Part shown: one piece after another, positions 1 through 9,208 of the stretch
Numbering within the stretch: the first letter of the stretch is position 1
How the letters are laid out: the number at the start of each line of letters is the position of its first letter
DNA from: Actinomycetes bacterium
GTDB taxonomy: Bacteria > Actinomycetota > Acidimicrobiia > Acidimicrobiales > RAAP-2
NCBI GenBank assembly: GCA_021787255.1
Contig: JAJYMD010000208.1
Coordinates: forward strand, 1-20,304
Length of the DNA stretch: 20,304 nt
Direction: 5' to 3'
Translations under genes and position numbers: made by a program
The notes under the pieces: model-generated
Seen by the model: the letters and a program-made list of their open reading frames with translations, nothing else
What the model was told of the DNA's origin: nothing
The model's database searches: none

Positions 1-2575
1 GGAACACCGGCGCGAGCTCGCCACCCTCGGAACTCGCCGTGGCGCCCGCGTCGTGCCAGCTGGTATGACCGTCGACCGTTACCTGGTGATCTGCGATGAG
101 CTCGACGACGAAGGGCGACATCCGGTTGGGATCGGTGATGAGGGTGACGGCGCGACGCGCGCGGGTGAGCGCGACGTAGAACAGGCGTCGCTCCTCGGCG
201 TGCTCGTAAGTGTCGGGGACCGGCATGGCGAGCTGCACGACGGGGTCATCCGTAGCGGTGCTCGGGAACCCGTAGATCCCGCTCACCATGCCCAGAACGA
301 CGACGTAGTCCGCTTCGAGGCCCTTGGCGGCGTGCACGGTGCGGAACGTGACGTCGAGACTGGCGGGGACGACGCGGGGCAAGACGCTGCGCTCGAAGTG
401 GTAGCGCCCGAGCACGTCGACGGTGATGGTGCCTGAATGACTGACAGGGACGCTCCCGTTGGCGACGCACTCGGAGAGAATCTCTAGGTAGCGAGCGAGC
501 GTCGCCGCGGGGTTGTCCGACCGCAGGACGTCGACCGGGACACCGGGTTCGGTGCGTGCGGAGTGCATCGACTTTCTGAACTGCTTGGGGTTCTTCGACA
601 CGAAGTGGCTGGCGACGTCACAGATCGTCTGGGGGCAGCGGAACGTGGTGGTGAGCGCAAGCTGGGTTCCCTCGCCGAACCATTGGCTGAACTCGGTCAT
701 GACCGACAGGTCGGCACCAGCGAAACGGTTGATCGACTGCCAGTCGTCGCCGACCGCGAGCAGGTACCGACCGGGCTTGGCGAGCAGGCCCCGCACCAAC
801 CGAGCTCTGGCGCGGCTCGCGTCTTGGAACTCGTCGACCAAGATCAGCTCGTAGCCGAAGTCGACCCGGCCCGACTCGAGGTAGTCGGCCGCTTGGACGA
901 GCATGTCTTCGAAGTCGACCGCCTTCTCGTCGGCAAGCCGCCGCTCCCAGTCGGCTGCGATCGTCCAGTACAGCTGGAGGAAGAGCCGGGACTTGAAGCC
1001 GGCCAGGCGGTGGAGATCGCCATCGAGGCGGCGTTCGATGGCGTCTTTGTCCCACGAGCTCGACTTCACGTGGCTCATGAAGGTGCGTACGAGCCGGCAC
1101 AGCTCCTCGTGCTTCATGGGCTCGGCCCTCTCATCCCTCTGGACCCGGTCGGGGTTCCAGTCGAGTGTCACTCCACGTCGGGTGAGGTCCCTCGCCAACC
1201 TTGTGAGGCCGTCTCCCCAGAGGACACCGGCGAACGTGGTCTCGATGAGGGTGGTCCCGTTCTTCGCGTGGATCGCCCGCTTCCACTGCATCGACTCTGC
1301 GTAGTTCCGGAACGAGGAGGGCGGGTTGCCGTCTCGGTCGAGGGCCCAATGTTCGTGCCAGACGTCGATCTCGGGGTAGTAGAAGTCCGGCCGGTATTGG
1401 CTGTGAGAAGAGTCGGCGACTGTGTGGAGGTAGGGCCGCTCGTACTCGTAGGTGACTCCATTGAGGTACAGGAAGTCGGCGATCAGCCGTTCTCCGTGGC
1501 TCCGGACAACGTCGCCGCCGAAAGTCCGATAGCCGTTCTCCTTCTTGTCAGGGTCCCAGCCGTCCGGCTCGTGCTCTTCGATGTCGACGGGGGCCCGGGC
1601 GAACAGAAGGCGGTAGAGGTCCCAGCGGCGGCGGAACTGCGGGTCACGGTCACGTCGTTCGTCGACGATCCGCTCGATCATCTCCACACCGTCCCCCCGA
1701 TCGAGCCACGACGCGAGGCGGGGTTTCACCCCGGTGGCCCTGCCGATGACCTCAAGACCAAAGGAATGGAAGGTGGAGGCCCTGACGCCCGTCGGGTCGA
1801 TTCCTGCGGCGGCAAAACGGGCCTCGACTCGCTCCTGGAGCTCGCTGGCCGCGTCCCGGTTGAACGCAAGAAGCAGGATGCGCTCGGGGGCCACCAGTCC
1901 CCGGGTCACGGCGTACGCGCCACGGGCGACCATGAGAGAGGTCTTGCCGGAGCCTGCAGCGGCGAGGACCTGGACCCGGCTGTCGAAGCAGATCACCGCC
2001 CGTGCCTGCTCGTCGGTCAACGGCGTCTTCTCGATGGTGTCGAAGAACTCCCGGCGGGAAACGAGTTCGGACTCCATGACGGCGTCGTTCACGCTGGCAG
2101 CGGCCCGTGCCAAGTCCGCGTCGAGGAAGACGAGCGCATCCCGCTCTTCTGCGGTGAGAGTGCCCTCGAGGCCAACGGCGCGGACCCGAGCGAGCAAGCC
2201 TTGGGGCGGGCGACTGGCCAGCAGGAGGTCCAGGGTCTCGCGCGGTACCCACCGCTGGTGCGTCTTCGCCCCAAGGAACACCCGAGCAACGCTGTCGTGC
2301 CATGAAACCGCCGCGTCGATCGCGGGATCAAGAGACAGGCGGAAGAGCGCACGTTCGAGACTCGCCGAGCCGGCTCTCGAGATCCCATGCAGCCGGAGAA
2401 CGAGGTGACCTTGGTCGTAGAGACTGCAGTGGAACCATTTGCGTCGGACAGTCAGCTGGCGGGCGGCAGTGGCGGTGACGGTCATCGTGCCCTCCGGTCG
2501 GACGACCGTCACCGCCGTGCCGCTCACGGTGAGAGTCCACCCGGGTCCGGACCACGTCGATTCCGAGATGTTCAC
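1..2575 (-). CDS. helD: HelD / DNA helicase IV-like UvrD-family (SF1) helicase, cut by the left window edge
   Basis: The frame is open from a GTG at 2575 to the window edge, giving at least 858 codons. SF1 helicase motifs are in order: a TPLTDEQARAV Q-motif, Walker A AGSGKT (about residues 207-212), DEFQD (581-585), VGDDWQSINRF, TTTFRCPQ, TVHAAKGLEADYVVV and a final YVALTRAR (about 800-807). The layout follows E. coli helicase IV, including a beta-rich N-terminal domain and the NxxSPFVxEL segment near the C-terminus, so little is missing on the left. Between Walker A and DEFQD is an insert with E362, RPDFY (D397), HEHW (E408) and WKR (K432), resembling a PD-(D/E)xK nuclease core; that reading is inference. 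GTG was chosen over an ATG at 2485 because AGGAGG lies 5 nt upstream and the first 30 residues complete the N-terminal domain. The role would be 3'-5' DNA unwinding in repair or defence. It follows drmC on the same strand but is separated by 363 bp, so it is probably its own unit. Confidence 0.9.
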   Translation of the reverse strand, partial: MNISESTWSGPGWTLTVSGTAVTVVRPEGTMTVTATAARQLTVRRKWFHCSLYDQGHLVLRLHGISRAGSASLERALFRLSLDPAIDAAVSWHDSVARVFLGAKTHQRWVPRETLDLLLASRPPQGLLARVRAVGLEGTLTAEERDALVFLDADLARAAASVNDAVMESELVSRREFFDTIEKTPLTDEQARAVICFDSRVQVLAAAGSGKTSLMVARGAYAVTRGLVAPERILLLAFNRDAASELQERVEARFAAAGIDPTGVRASTFHSFGLEVIGRATGVKPRLASWLDRGDGVEMIERIVDERRDRDPQFRRRWDLYRLLFARAPVDIEEHEPDGWDPDKKENGYRTFGGDVVRSHGERLIADFLYLNGVTYEYERPYLHTVADSSHSQYRPDFYYPEIDVWHEHWALDRDGNPPSSFRNYAESMQWKRAIHAKNGTTLIETTFAGVLWGDGLTRLARDLTRRGVTLDWNPDRVQRDERAEPMKHEELCRLVRTFMSHVKSSSWDKDAIERRLDGDLHRLAGFKSRLFLQLYWTIAADWERRLADEKAVDFEDMLVQAADYLESGRVDFGYELILVDEFQDASRARARLVRGLLAKPGRYLLAVGDDWQSINRFAGADLSVMTEFSQWFGEGTQLALTTTFRCPQTICDVASHFVSKNPKQFRKSMHSARTEPGVPVDVLRSDNPAATLARYLEILSECVANGSVPVSHSGTITVDVLGRYHFERSVLPRVVPASLDVTFRTVHAAKGLEADYVVVLGMVSGIYGFPSTATDDPVVQLAMPVPDTYEHAEERRLFYVALTRARRAVTLITDPNRMSPFVVELIADHQVTVDGHTSWHDAGATASSEGGELAPVF

Positions 2576-2580
2576 CCGAG

Positions 2581-2586
2581 CCTCCT
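2581..2586 (-). promoter_or_regulatory. Ribosome binding site of the helD-like gene
   Basis: AGGAGG on the minus strand, 5 nt before the GTG at 2575. It is a perfect Shine-Dalgarno match and decides the start against the internal ATG at 2485. Confidence 0.75.
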
Positions 2587-2927
2587 CGAGGTGACCTGCG
2601 ACGTATACGCCGACGATCCTGAGGCGAACCACAACGCGCGGACCTGCAAGAGACGCAGCCGGGCGATGAGGTCGCATCGTTCCGCGACTCGCTTGCTCAC
2701 ATGCATGAGGACTGTCTTCGCCTCCACGAAGGATGATCGCACGCTCTGGTGGGAGGACCCGGGCTCTGCGAGCCCCGACTCGGAACGGAACGCCGCATCC
2801 CGGCCGGCGCGTCCCACACAGAAACGAGCCTTGCCACATCGGTCGCGAGCACACAGCGACGAAGACGAAGCACGTCGAGCCGCCTGTCAGAGCATCTGGA
2901 ACGTGTCCTTGGATGTCGTGACCTGGT
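2587..2927. other. Intergenic region between drmC and the helD-like gene, no supported gene
   Basis: Short open frames exist on both strands, but none has recognisable content or a ribosome site, and one minus-strand frame of 81 codons (2572-2817) only overlaps the helD start. The minus strand holds a TATACG hexamer about 35 nt upstream of the GTG that could be a weak -10 element; no convincing -35 is visible. The region presumably carries the end of the DISARM transcript and the promoter for the helicase. Confidence 0.5.
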
Positions 2928-2949
2928 CCGTCGGCCGCTCAGCCGACGG
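2928..2949 (-). terminator. Hairpin enclosing the drmC stop codon, possible terminator
   Basis: CCGTCGGC and GCCGACGG form a perfect 8-bp GC-rich stem with a 6-nt loop. The drmC TGA stop lies inside the loop. There is no downstream T-tract, which is common for actinobacterial terminators. It sits exactly at the end of the DISARM cluster, which fits transcript termination or 3'-end protection. Confidence 0.5.
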
Positions 2950-3679
2950 GTTGCAGCAGTCCAGCGGCAGCGAGCGCGTCGAGATAGTCGACGAGGCGCC
3001 CTGGAACGGGTCCTCCCCGCACGAGGAGGCCGCACTCGAGGTTGCGCTCTGCACCGGAGCCCGTGAGGTTCGCGCTTCCGACGAGGGCGACGAGGCGATC
3101 GACGACGAGGATCTTCGCATGCATCGAGGCACCCTCGGAACGACGCTCCCCTGGCCAGCAGAGACGCTCGACCGGGAGGTCGCCGAAGATTGTGTCGTCA
3201 CCGAAAAAGCGCGGGTTGTCGGCGCGGCGCTCCAAGAGTGCACGGACGGCGACACCCCGGCCAACGGCGCCTGAGAGCGCGTCCCGGAGAGCTGGGCTCG
3301 GCTGGGTCGCGTAGCTCACGAGCACGACCTCACGGCGAGCTTCTGCGAGGAGATCTGCGAGCACGGCGAGCGTGAGCCGGACCGCGGCTGCTGCGATCTC
3401 GGGCTCGGGCCCGGTCCAGACGGGAACGACCATGGCCTCGGCGTCCTTGGCTCGGAGGAGCCCGGCGAGGGCGCCGGCGAGGAAGGGGCCGTCGCCTCGT
3501 GCGGCGAGGAGCTTCGCGTGCTCGAGCGCCGCACGGGAGGGCGCCAGGACGGCCATGGCCTCGAGGTACCCGAGCGCACCGGCACCGTCGCCGAGCGCTG
3601 CGGCCAGGCGCTCGACGAAGGTCCGCGGGAGGTCCCGTGCCCACTCCTCTGCCAGCTCGAGCAGGTCCGCGCTCACCAT
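2939..3679 (-). CDS. drmC: DrmC, phospholipase D-like protein of class 1 DISARM
   Basis: A 246-residue protein with one clear HKD motif: H187, K189 and D194 in MHAKILVVD, followed by GSAN at 201-204. This is the hallmark of the phospholipase D/nuclease superfamily. A second complete HKD is not visible, so the active enzyme may need a dimer. The N-terminal half is helical and alanine/leucine-rich, without recognised motifs. The frame extends upstream to 3772, but that would overlap drmB by 100 nt. The ATG at 3679, or the GTG directly after it at 3676, is preferred because it falls on the drmB stop (ATGGTGA) and gives a normal N-terminus. In DISARM, DrmC is the last core gene and is reported to be less essential than DrmA and DrmB. 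A hairpin follows the stop codon. Confidence 0.9.
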   Translation of the reverse strand: MVSADLLELAEEWARDLPRTFVERLAAALGDGAGALGYLEAMAVLAPSRAALEHAKLLAARGDGPFLAGALAGLLRAKDAEAMVVPVWTGPEPEIAAAAVRLTLAVLADLLAEARREVVLVSYATQPSPALRDALSGAVGRGVAVRALLERRADNPRFFGDDTIFGDLPVERLCWPGERRSEGASMHAKILVVDRLVALVGSANLTGSGAERNLECGLLVRGGPVPGRLVDYLDALAAAGLLQPVG

Positions 3680-5517
3680 TCGAAAGAGAGGCTGTTGCCG
3701 AGGTCGACGACCACGCCCCGGTGGAGCCAGCGGTTGCCCACCTCGCAGCTCGTCTCCGACACGAACAGGCACGCATGGCAGGCCGCGCCGTGCAGCGAGT
3801 CACTCGGAGGCTCGGGAAGGCGCTCTGCGCACAGCGGGTCCGACGAGCAGCCCTGCGCGTCGGTGAGCGCCTGGTCGAAGAGGCGCCCCAGGTACTTCGC
3901 CTCTCCGAGCGCAACGAGCCCGCCCAGCGTGCCTTCGCTGTCGCTCGCGGCCGCAGAAAGGAGGAACCCCGCGGCTGGCGCAGTGGGCGATCCGACGTAG
4001 AGGCGCTCACGGATGGACGCCTGGGAGTAGCCGCACTCGAGGGCGACCGTACGAAGGAGCAGGTGGCTCAGCGTGTGGACCAACAGGTAGCGGGCCAAGA
4101 GGAAACCGGGGTCCTCGGCAAGGTCGCGATTGGCTCGCCAGCGGCCGTAGGCCCGGCGGAGCGCTACCACGTCGGGATGCTCGCCGACCCGATCGCACCA
4201 CGCGGAGACCGCAGCCTCGTGGAGCTCCAAGAAGACGCCCTCGCCGCGGCGCTCCAGGGCAGCGACCCAGCCGACACGCCCTGAGGAAAGCGGCGCACGT
4301 CCGTCGAGGTCGCTTCGGTCGGGAGCGTCGATGCGGGTAAACCCGATGCTCGCCTGGACCTCGCGTAGACGCTCCACCTGGACGACCGTCCGGAGCAACC
4401 CGGCGAGCTGCCTCGGCACCGGCGTCGGCCTCGCAAGGAAGTCCTCGTCGGCCTTGGTGGTAGTCGGGTGGCACAAGAGCTCCCACTCGGCGTCACGGAT
4501 GTCAGCACGCGCGCCTTCGTCACCGTCCAAGAGGCTCTCGCGGCGCCTTCTTTCGTCGTCGAGCGCCGAGACGAGCTCGGACTCGGTGAGCTCGTGGAGC
4601 GCCCGGAGCTCGGGGATCCTCGAGATGGTGGCTCGCAGGGTCGCAGCGGGGAGCTCAGTGAGGCCAGAAAGGAGCTGCCAGTTCTCGGCCACGGCCGTGG
4701 AGACGGGGTCGTCCGCGGGGAGATGGAGCGCGCTCAGCGTGACGTTGAACCACAGATTGGATGCGCCCAGGACGAGGAGACGCAGGGGCTCACCGCAGGG
4801 CTCGAAGGTCTGGAGGTGCGGATGCCGGCCACGACACGTCGGCAGGGTCTTGGCTCCCCGGGTGCCGGCGGCCTCGGAGATGTTGCGGCGCGCCCTACAC
4901 GCCGTGCACGACACGGTGACGCGCGGCCCCAAGATGCTGCCTGCGTCGCGCATCTCGAGCTGCGCGCCGGGGCACGGTCGCTCACTGCGGACGTGCACGA
5001 AGTCGACGTAGGGGAACTCGTCGAGGTGGCCGCGTCGGCAGGCGACGAGGAAGCGCGCGGGAATGCACGCCCGGCGCTTCGTGACCGCCTGGGTGGCCTG
5101 TCTCGGGCAGTGGGAGTGGACCCACTTCGCGAGATCCGGCCGCCTCCCGAAGCGGTGTACGAGCTCGAGCTGGTCGACGCCGTCGACGGGCCAGAGCTGA
5201 TGGCACACAGGACACCGGAGCCAACGCGGGAAAGGCGTAACGGGAACACCGAGGTTGGCCATCGGGTCGTCGGCACTCTCCGGGTCCCACGGGGCGGCAC
5301 GAAGCGACGTCACCCCAGCACCGGGCAGCGCGCGCTGCACCTGGGCCAAGAGCCTCGGCTCGGAGACGACCGGCGCGTCGGCGGGCCATGCGTCGAGGCC
5401 GCGAACGACGACGCTCATGGAGGGCAGGTCGACGACCGACCCGACCCCTGCCACGTTCATGAGATGGCTCGGCCGGGCGCTGCCGATCCTGGTCGGCTGG
5501 GGCAGAGCGGGCGTCAC
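3673..5517 (-). CDS. drmB: DrmB, DUF1998 (MZB-type) zinc-binding protein of DISARM
   Basis: A 614-residue protein starting with GTG inside the drmA stop (GTGA overlap). Near the N-terminus, RIGSARPSHLMNVAGVGSVVDLP resembles the usual DrmB opening. Cysteine clusters suitable for metal binding are CPVC (102/105), C137, C151, C160, C182, SCTAC (204/207), C228 and C241. The C-terminal DUF1998 part contains the helical segment with HTLSHLLLR and ends with C557, C563, ACHAC (580/583) and C591. DrmB forms a complex with the DrmA helicase and is required for protection in studied systems. The protein itself has no ATPase motif. The drmC start overlaps its last codons, so the three genes drmA-drmB-drmC form one translational block. 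Family assignment is secure from motifs and neighbours. Confidence 0.93.
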   Translation of the reverse strand: MTPALPQPTRIGSARPSHLMNVAGVGSVVDLPSMSVVVRGLDAWPADAPVVSEPRLLAQVQRALPGAGVTSLRAAPWDPESADDPMANLGVPVTPFPRWLRCPVCHQLWPVDGVDQLELVHRFGRRPDLAKWVHSHCPRQATQAVTKRRACIPARFLVACRRGHLDEFPYVDFVHVRSERPCPGAQLEMRDAGSILGPRVTVSCTACRARRNISEAAGTRGAKTLPTCRGRHPHLQTFEPCGEPLRLLVLGASNLWFNVTLSALHLPADDPVSTAVAENWQLLSGLTELPAATLRATISRIPELRALHELTESELVSALDDERRRRESLLDGDEGARADIRDAEWELLCHPTTTKADEDFLARPTPVPRQLAGLLRTVVQVERLREVQASIGFTRIDAPDRSDLDGRAPLSSGRVGWVAALERRGEGVFLELHEAAVSAWCDRVGEHPDVVALRRAYGRWRANRDLAEDPGFLLARYLLVHTLSHLLLRTVALECGYSQASIRERLYVGSPTAPAAGFLLSAAASDSEGTLGGLVALGEAKYLGRLFDQALTDAQGCSSDPLCAERLPEPPSDSLHGAACHACLFVSETSCEVGNRWLHRGVVVDLGNSLSFEW

Positions 5518-8500
5518 CGACCCGGTCCTTCAGGCGGGTCAGGGGCGGTCGGCTGCGGAGCGGCGGGGAACGACCAGGCTGGTGCGGATGCGACGCTCGG
5601 GTCTGCACGGCGCAGCTGGAGGAGGATCTCGGGCTCGACGTCACGAAGACTCATGGGTGCGTGCCACATCGTCCAGGGGAGCTCCTCGGGGTCGTGCAGG
5701 AGGCCCTTCGCTGCCTTCGTGCCTGGCTCGTACCCGAGCTGGCCGGCAGGCAGCGCCGTTCTCATGAGCTGCCAGCCGTCCGTGCGGGCGCGCGCCTGTG
5801 AGACCGTGTCTTGGCCGGTCGGAGCAGCATCTGCGACGAGCTCTGCCCTGGCGCCCAAAAGCCCGAAGAACGGCTCGAGGCTGGGAGCGTCGAGGGGGGC
5901 GGCGTGCGCGCCGAGGTTCGGAAGGGTCGTGTCCGAGCTGTGGCGCACCGCTCCCACGACGACACCGGTCAACCCGCGGTCGAGCGCACGGTTAGCAAAA
6001 GGCGTCGTGGTGAGCCCCTCCACCCTGCGACCGAAGGTCGCGTGGTCGTAGAAGAAGTGTTCGTAGTGCGCGAGGTCCCGGGGCCGGTTCCAGTTGAAGA
6101 TGGTGATGACAAGACCAGGTCCCTCCGCCGAACGCCCGACCCGAGAGGTGGCCTGGATGTACTCGGCCATGGACTTCGGCTGGCCGGTCACGACCATGAG
6201 GCCGAGCCGCTGGACATCAACGCCGACCTGGAGCATGGAGGTGGCAAGGAGGACGTCGGTCGGCCGGAGCCGGTATGTGCGCGTCGCCTTGTCTGCTGCC
6301 TTCGGGTCGTCTCTTCGCAGCTGGCGGAGCGCCGCCCTCGCCGCGGTCGTGTCGACAGCGGGGTCGAAGCGCCGCTCCAGATCGGCGAGCGCCTGGGTGA
6401 TCACCCGGCTCGGCATTCGGCTCGTGAGCTCGCGCACTGTGGGCCGGGGACGACGGACGAGGGCGTCCTGGCGGCCGAGGCGGTCCGTGACGTCGTCTTC
6501 CACCAACCGGCGCATGCCGGCGAGCTCCCGGGTGGAGGTGAAGTAGTCGACGAGCGTCATGTAGGGGTCCGCCGCGGCTCCGTGGCGGTCGAACAGGTAC
6601 TGGGCGTGCTCCAAGAGCGCGGTCGCCACCCGGATCTCGATCGCGGTCAGCTTCTCGCCGGGCACGAGCACCCCCCGATAGCGGCGACCGGGCGCCTCGG
6701 GGGAGGTCTCGGCACGCCGGGAGAAGAAGGTCTCTCCTGCGTCGATCACCGGCGGGGGAAAGACCGCGAGCTCACGGGCGAAGACCTGGCGGACCTGCTG
6801 GCGCGCTCGCCGTACCGTCGCGGTGGAGGCGACGAGGACCGGGCGGACCACCGCCCCGTGCTCGGTCCTCGTGCACAGGTGGTCGACGAGGGTCTCGTAG
6901 AGGCCGACCATGGACCCGAGCGCGTCGGCGATGAGATGGAGCTCGTCTTGGATGACGAGGTCCGGCGGGCGCAGGCGCGCGACGCCAACCGGTCTCGTCG
7001 CAGGAAGGCCACCAGCGGCAGGGTGGCCACCGTCCTTGCACCAGGTCGGCGGGTCGGGGTCCCGGTAGCCGTGGCGGGCACAGCGCGAGGTGACGTGGCC
7101 GAAGAGGTGCGCGGTCTGCCCTTTCCAGGGGAGCTGGGCGAACTTGTCCACCGTCGCGACCACAAGGGCGGGCGTGAGACGGTAGATCTCCTCGTCGACG
7201 ACGAGCGCCGGGATGCCCTCCTCCGAGCGCGCCCTCGAGAACGGACAGCGGCCGGCCGGATCCCCGCAGAACAGGAAGAAACGCCGGCGGAGCCTGTCGC
7301 ACACGCCGTCGTGGCCGAGATGGATCGGGGTCGCGCACCACGGGCAGACTGCGAACTGCTGGATGCCGCCGACCTGGCCTGTCGCCGGGCTGCCGACGGC
7401 GTCCTCCCACTGGCGCTGCGCGTCGTCGAAGGTGTTGGGAGAGACACCCACACCGACCCACAGGCCGATGCGCACGGACGTCGTCCCCCAGCGCCTATCC
7501 CCAGCTGCGAGGCGCTCCTGGCGAAGGAGCTCACAGGCGCACACGAGCGTCGCCGCGCGCTGGAACTGCTGGGCGGTGAGGAGACGCAGGGTATAGCGCA
7601 TCAGGACGGCGATCCCGTCGGACCCGTCGCGGGCATCTGCACCCTCCCCGACGATTCCTTGCAGCCGTCTGATGGCGATCGTGTACGCGGCGAGCCCGAG
7701 GTACGCCTCGGTCTTGCCGCCGCCGGTCGGGAAGAAGAGGAGCTGGACGACCCCGTCGGTGAGCGGGCCACGGCCGGCGTCGGGGTGCCTCGGGTCGGTG
7801 AGACCGGGGATGCACAGCAGAACGAAGGCGAGCTGGAACGGACGCCAGGTCCGCGTGGCTGCCACGTCGAGCTCGGTGAGGAGCACAACCGGATCGGCGT
7901 CGGGCTCGGCCAGGCGCCGGCGGACGAGCTCGGAACGGACGCGCTGGACCGCCATCGCCTGGTTGGCGAAGCGGAATGCGTCGAGCGCGACGGGGTCCGT
8001 GCGCAGCAGTGCGATCGCGCGCTCGAGGCGGTCGGCCACTTCCCGCGCGCGCCCGAGGGCGTCGGAGGCCACGTCCGCGAAGCGAGCGACCTCGGGGTCG
8101 GTGCCGATCCGAGCCTCTTCGGCGTCGAGCCAGCGGCGGTACGCATCGACGAGCGGGAGCAGGGAGCCCGCGAGCTCCTCTGGAGAACGCTCGGGGTTGG
8201 CAATCTCTTCCATGTCGAGAAGGAGGCCGGGCACGTCTGCGGCCTCGCCGGAGGTGACGAGGGGCACCTCGGCTGCAGGGAACGCGCTCGTGCGCAGGCG
8301 CCACGCGCGGCACTCGCCCTTTCGGACGTCGGCCTCGACGGCACACTGGCGTCCCGTCGCGTACAGGCGCGCGCTTCGGTGCTGGAGCTCCAAGAGCCGG
8401 AGCTCTGCTGTGGCCTCGTGGCGGACCTCGGGGAGGTCGGGGTCGTTGTGGCCGAGGAAGACGGCGGCGTCAGTCGGTGCGGCGACGCTGAGCGACACCT

Positions 8501-9197
8501 GGTAGAGGCGGTTGCGATCCGGAAGCTCCGAAAGGGGTGGCTTGTCGTTTTGGAGGGAGATCTCGACAACCGTGCGGGAATCCCGGCGCCGGGCCCGCCA
8601 GCGGAGCGTGACCAGCTCCTGGGAGGGGTCTGGAGGTGGGGTCGCGGACTGGAAGCCCGCCTGGTCGGGATCGAGCGTGATCGTCACCCGTCCGCCCGAG
8701 GGCACCCTGCGCCAGACCGTCGCAGGAAGGTCGCTCGGCGTGCGCTGCAGTTCGGACGGTCCGCGCTCGTATCGGCCCCAGGAGGCTTCGACGACGAGGC
8801 GCTCCACCTCCGCAGGCACCGAGAAGGAGAGGCCGAGCGCCGACTGGGCCATCGATCGGCCACGCACCGCCGCTGGAGCAGTGGTCTCGGCTGTGCCGTC
8901 GTGTTCGAATCCCAAGCCGGCGTTTTCCAGGACGTCAAGGGGTGTACCGGGGTCCTGTGTCGCTGTGTCAGCGCCGGAGGCTGGACGCGATTCCCTCACC
9001 TCGTCGTCGGGACGGCGCGGCACGAGGCGCCCGAGGAGGTAGCGCTCTGCCGGAGTGACGCCCGCCGGCAGCTCCTCGGTGGGGCCATCTCTGGGTCCGA
9101 GCAGGTCGCGCGCCAACAGCTCCTCCAGCTCGGCGCGCACCTGCGCTCCGGTGGCCGCCTCCGGAGACGCTGCAGGAAGGTGTTCGTCGGCACTCAT
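5514..9197 (-). CDS. drmA: DrmA, SF2-type helicase of DISARM
   Basis: A 1227-residue helicase. Walker A is PTGGGKTEAYLG (K495, T496); the Walker B position reads DELHL (751-753) instead of DEAD/DEAH; motif VI is QATSRVGR (about 1015-1022). Four cysteines (618/621 in CPWC, 644, 651) between Walker A and Walker B could form a zinc ribbon. The N-terminal QVRAELEELLARDLLGP...RYLLGRL is typical of the family. The frame extends upstream to 9290, but the ATG at 9197 is preferred: GAAGGA lies 5 nt before it and the extra 31 residues look non-coding. It ends in a GTGA overlap with drmB. DrmA with DrmB is known to bind DNA and is the core effector of DISARM. Unlike its neighbours it is not coupled to the gene upstream: 178 bp and two foreign-looking genes separate it from drmMI, so it may depend on read-through or on an unrecognised promoter. 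Confidence 0.95.
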   Translation of the reverse strand: MSADEHLPAASPEAATGAQVRAELEELLARDLLGPRDGPTEELPAGVTPAERYLLGRLVPRRPDDEVRESRPASGADTATQDPGTPLDVLENAGLGFEHDGTAETTAPAAVRGRSMAQSALGLSFSVPAEVERLVVEASWGRYERGPSELQRTPSDLPATVWRRVPSGGRVTITLDPDQAGFQSATPPPDPSQELVTLRWRARRRDSRTVVEISLQNDKPPLSELPDRNRLYQVSLSVAAPTDAAVFLGHNDPDLPEVRHEATAELRLLELQHRSARLYATGRQCAVEADVRKGECRAWRLRTSAFPAAEVPLVTSGEAADVPGLLLDMEEIANPERSPEELAGSLLPLVDAYRRWLDAEEARIGTDPEVARFADVASDALGRAREVADRLERAIALLRTDPVALDAFRFANQAMAVQRVRSELVRRRLAEPDADPVVLLTELDVAATRTWRPFQLAFVLLCIPGLTDPRHPDAGRGPLTDGVVQLLFFPTGGGKTEAYLGLAAYTIAIRRLQGIVGEGADARDGSDGIAVLMRYTLRLLTAQQFQRAATLVCACELLRQERLAAGDRRWGTTSVRIGLWVGVGVSPNTFDDAQRQWEDAVGSPATGQVGGIQQFAVCPWCATPIHLGHDGVCDRLRRRFFLFCGDPAGRCPFSRARSEEGIPALVVDEEIYRLTPALVVATVDKFAQLPWKGQTAHLFGHVTSRCARHGYRDPDPPTWCKDGGHPAAGGLPATRPVGVARLRPPDLVIQDELHLIADALGSMVGLYETLVDHLCTRTEHGAVVRPVLVASTATVRRARQQVRQVFARELAVFPPPVIDAGETFFSRRAETSPEAPGRRYRGVLVPGEKLTAIEIRVATALLEHAQYLFDRHGAAADPYMTLVDYFTSTRELAGMRRLVEDDVTDRLGRQDALVRRPRPTVRELTSRMPSRVITQALADLERRFDPAVDTTAARAALRQLRRDDPKAADKATRTYRLRPTDVLLATSMLQVGVDVQRLGLMVVTGQPKSMAEYIQATSRVGRSAEGPGLVITIFNWNRPRDLAHYEHFFYDHATFGRRVEGLTTTPFANRALDRGLTGVVVGAVRHSSDTTLPNLGAHAAPLDAPSLEPFFGLLGARAELVADAAPTGQDTVSQARARTDGWQLMRTALPAGQLGYEPGTKAAKGLLHDPEELPWTMWHAPMSLRDVEPEILLQLRRADPSVASAPAWSFPAAPQPTAPDPPEGPGR

Positions 9198-9202
9198 AGG
9201 GT

Positions 9203-9208
9203 TCCTTC
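9203..9208 (-). promoter_or_regulatory. Ribosome binding site of drmA
   Basis: GAAGGA on the minus strand, 5 nt upstream of the ATG at 9197. It supports that start over the upstream in-frame start at 9290. Confidence 0.6.

Noticed and set aside
563..2305. Plus-strand open frame of 580 codons opposite the helD-like gene
   Set aside because: It is a shadow of the helicase frame, which carries all SF1 motifs on the minus strand.
2572..2817. Minus-strand 81-codon frame between drmC and the helD-like gene
   Set aside because: No ribosome site, no recognised content, and it overlaps the well-supported helicase start region.
3680..3772. Upstream extension of drmC to 3772
   Set aside because: It would overlap drmB by 100 nt with a proline/arginine-rich peptide read from the DUF1998 coding frame; the start at the drmB stop is more natural.
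4468..6051. Plus-strand open frame of 527 codons across drmB and the drmA end
   Set aside because: It crosses two well-supported antisense genes and has no recognisable content.
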